Source of the DNA: Mycobacterium yunnanensis
GTDB taxonomy: Bacteria > Actinomycetota > Actinomycetes > Mycobacteriales > Mycobacteriaceae
Assembly: GCF_025823185.1 (NCBI RefSeq)
Contig: NZ_JACKVK010000003.1
Location: forward strand, 1-64,000
Direction of reading: 5' to 3'
Length of the DNA: 64,000 nucleotides
The notes below the pieces were generated by a model. That model had not been told where the DNA came from and searched no databases. It saw only the letters and a program-made list of their open reading frames with translations. Below are positions 62,111 to 64,000 of this stretch, in pieces. The position numbers were made by a program, and so were the translations under genes. The first letter of the stretch is position 1. Every line of letters begins with the position of its first letter.

Positions 62111-64000
62111 ATGAGGGCGACGGGGGACGCAACGATGGTCGTCGGCACGCCGATGAACCGAGTCGAGGGCGTCGAGAAGGTGACCGGCCAGGCGATCTAC
62201 ACCGCCGACGTCGTCGTCCCGGGAATCACGTACGCCGTTCTGGTGCAATCGGAGATCCCGCACGGCACCGTGACCGCCGACTCGCTACGGGCGAGCACCG
62301 AGCGCGCCCTGGCCGCGCCGGGAGTGCTGCACGTCCTCACGCCGCTGAATAGTCCTGCGCTGCATGCCCCGCCGCGACAGATGAGCGACGACCTCCCGCT
62401 GGAGCGTCGCCCGCCGCTGTCCGATCTGACCGTGCAACACGTCGGGCAACACATGGCGCTGGTGGTCGCCGACACCTTGGAGAACGCCACGGCCGCGGCG
62501 GCGTCGTTCGAACTGGTCTACGAGAGGGCCCAACCCCAGCTCAGCGCGCGCGACGTGCTCGGCGACGCGGACGGATTCGGGATCGGCGACGGGGCCGTTC
62601 GTCACGGGGTCTACCAGCCCGATCACTTCGTCAAGCTCGAGGAGGAGAAGCTGCAGGACAGCCGGGGAGCCGCCGACGAACCGTTGGGCGCCGCAAGGGT
62701 TTCGGCCACGTACACCACCCCGCTGAACACGCACTACCCGATCGAACTGTCGGCGACGGTCGCGCAGTGGGACGACGACGTCCTCACCGTCCACGACACG
62801 ACCCGCTGGATCACCGGCGAGCGCATGGCACTGGCCGCCTACCTCGGCATCCCTGAGGCCAAGATCCGCATCCTGTCTCCCCTCGTCGGCGGCGCGTTCG
62901 GCTCGAAGAGCTTCCTCTGGATGCACGTCGCGCTGTGCGCCGTCGCCGCGCGGGACGTCGGGCGTCCGGTCAAGCTCGTCCTCACCCGCGATCAGATGTT
63001 CTCCTCCACGGGCCACCGCCCACGCACCGAACAGCACCTGTCCCTGGTCGCCGACGACGCCGCGCACATCCTGAGCACCGAGCAGCACACCCTGACCGAG
63101 ACGTCCACCGTCGCGCACTTCTGCGAGCCCGTCGGTCTGTCTGCCCGGTTCCTCTACGACTCGCCACGGCTGGTCGTCTCCCACACCGTCGCCCGAATCA
63201 ACCATCCCACACCGTGTTTCATGCGTGGTCCGGGTGAAGCCCCCGGCCTGTTCGCCCTCGAGGTCGCAATGGACGAGCTGGCCTACGCCTCGAACGTCGA
63301 CCCGATGGAACTTCGGCTGCGCAACGGCACCGACCGCGACCAAGCCAGTGGCAAGCCGTGGTCGGGCAAGCACCTACGCGAGTGCTACCTGCAGGGCGCC
63401 GAGCGCTTCGGGTGGGACGAACGGCCGATGGCCCCGCGGTCGTTGCACCGCGACGGTCTCCGAGTGGGCTGGGGAATGGCCACCGCCACCTACCCCGGTC
63501 GGCGCATGCCGGCGAGCTGCCGCGTCACGACCGACGCCACCGGCAGGGTGCGGTTCGCCTCTGCTACACACGAAGTCGGTACCGGGGTCCGCACGGTGAT
63601 GACCCAGCTCGCCGCCGACGCGGCGGGCCTCGACGTCGACGACGTCGGCTTCGACTCGGGCGACTCGCTGTTCCCCGACGCGCCCTACAGCGGAGCCTCG
63701 CAGACGACGGCCACCGTAGGGTCGGCGGTGTACGAGGCCGCCACGGAGTGGCGACGGCGGTTGGACGACATGGGCGGCCGGCTGGACCGCCTGACCGCCG
63801 GTCAACTCGAGACCCTGACCTTCATCACGACCAGCGAGGGCGCGGCAGAGGGCGGTGCGACATCCCAGTCGTTCGGTGCGCATTTCTGCGAGGTCACCGT
63901 CGACGAGGAGATTGGCCGCGTCTCGGTGACCCGCTGGGTCGCGATGATGGATTGCGGCCGGGTGCTCAACCCCAAGCTGGCGCGCAACCAGGTGATGGGC
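62111..64000 (+). CDS. Molybdenum hydroxylase large subunit (xanthine dehydrogenase family), 5' part
   Basis: The frame is open from 62102 (GTG) or ATG 62111 to the right edge, so at least 630 residues are seen. The start RVEGVEKVTGQAIYTADVVVPG is the aldehyde oxidase/xanthine dehydrogenase a/b hammerhead. Next come VGGAFGSKSFLW and MRGPGEAPGLFALEVAMDELA, the two molybdopterin-binding loops of the family, and THEVGTGVRTVMTQLAADAAGL. The active-site Glu lies beyond the window. Such enzymes hydroxylate N-heteroaromatic rings or purines next to nitrogen. The medium and FeS subunits, if separate, should lie to the right. Confidence 0.9.
   Translation, partial: MRATGDATMVVGTPMNRVEGVEKVTGQAIYTADVVVPGITYAVLVQSEIPHGTVTADSLRASTERALAAPGVLHVLTPLNSPALHAPPRQMSDDLPLERRPPLSDLTVQHVGQHMALVVADTLENATAAAASFELVYERAQPQLSARDVLGDADGFGIGDGAVRHGVYQPDHFVKLEEEKLQDSRGAADEPLGAARVSATYTTPLNTHYPIELSATVAQWDDDVLTVHDTTRWITGERMALAAYLGIPEAKIRILSPLVGGAFGSKSFLWMHVALCAVAARDVGRPVKLVLTRDQMFSSTGHRPRTEQHLSLVADDAAHILSTEQHTLTETSTVAHFCEPVGLSARFLYDSPRLVVSHTVARINHPTPCFMRGPGEAPGLFALEVAMDELAYASNVDPMELRLRNGTDRDQASGKPWSGKHLRECYLQGAERFGWDERPMAPRSLHRDGLRVGWGMATATYPGRRMPASCRVTTDATGRVRFASATHEVGTGVRTVMTQLAADAAGLDVDDVGFDSGDSLFPDAPYSGASQTTATVGSAVYEAATEWRRRLDDMGGRLDRLTAGQLETLTFITTSEGAAEGGATSQSFGAHFCEVTVDEEIGRVSVTRWVAMMDCGRVLNPKLARNQVMG

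Overview
The window is high-GC, gene-dense actinobacterial chromosome. Its gene order matches the Mycobacterium tuberculosis stretch from about Rv1074c to Rv1112: thiolase, GDSL esterase, lipU, cbs, proline-rich/RDD proteins, metB, greA, mca, hemolysin III, short-chain Z-prenyl synthase, coaA, glyA, desA2, phoH2, polysaccharide deacetylase, fum, glpX, 3-beta-HSD, xseB/xseA, ispH and ychF. Mycothiol amidase, DesA2, the PhoH2 operon and the repeated proline-rich membrane proteins point to a fast-growing environmental mycobacterium (Mycolicibacterium type). I cannot name the species.

Layout. 1-1.1 kb: the end of an IS30-type transposase and a DUF559 protein, bounded by copies of a palindromic intergenic repeat. 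1.1-15.6 kb: conserved backbone (fatty acid, sulfur amino acid, mycothiol). 15.6-20 kb: a ketosteroid isomerase-like protein, hemolysin III, prenyl synthase and unknown membrane proteins, including a tandem pair. 20-33 kb: coaA, a DUF885 metallopeptidase, a long-type glyA, desA2, phoAT-phoH2, deacetylase, antiporter, fum, glpX, a DUF4245 protein, dienelactone hydrolase and an AI-2E exporter. 34-40.4 kb: an accessory block with an epimerase-SDR pair, FGE, a HAD phosphatase, a sulfatase and 3-beta-hydroxysteroid dehydrogenase. Two promoters here carry KstR-like boxes. 40.4-45.9 kb: xseBA, ispH and ychF.

At 45.9-48.1 kb lies a small genomic island at the 3' end of ychF. It is flanked by a near-perfect 23-bp copy of the ychF terminus (attL/attR). 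It holds an integrase tail fused to a resolvase tail, a TetR regulator with two operator-like palindromes, and a protein of unknown function. Further right are a decayed methyltransferase, a guanidine-III riboswitch in front of a Gdx/SugE exporter, and an ArsR regulator with a zinc-type CDF exporter.

From 53.3 kb to the right edge is a catabolic cluster. A leftward operon (aldehyde dehydrogenase, MFS importer, FAD monooxygenase, cupin, OYE-type flavin reductase) diverges from a PucR/GAF regulator, a second FAD monooxygenase and a molybdenum hydroxylase that runs off the window. The combination suggests uptake and oxidation of an aromatic or N-heteroaromatic compound. The substrate is not identified. 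No rRNA, tRNA or CRISPR array was seen.
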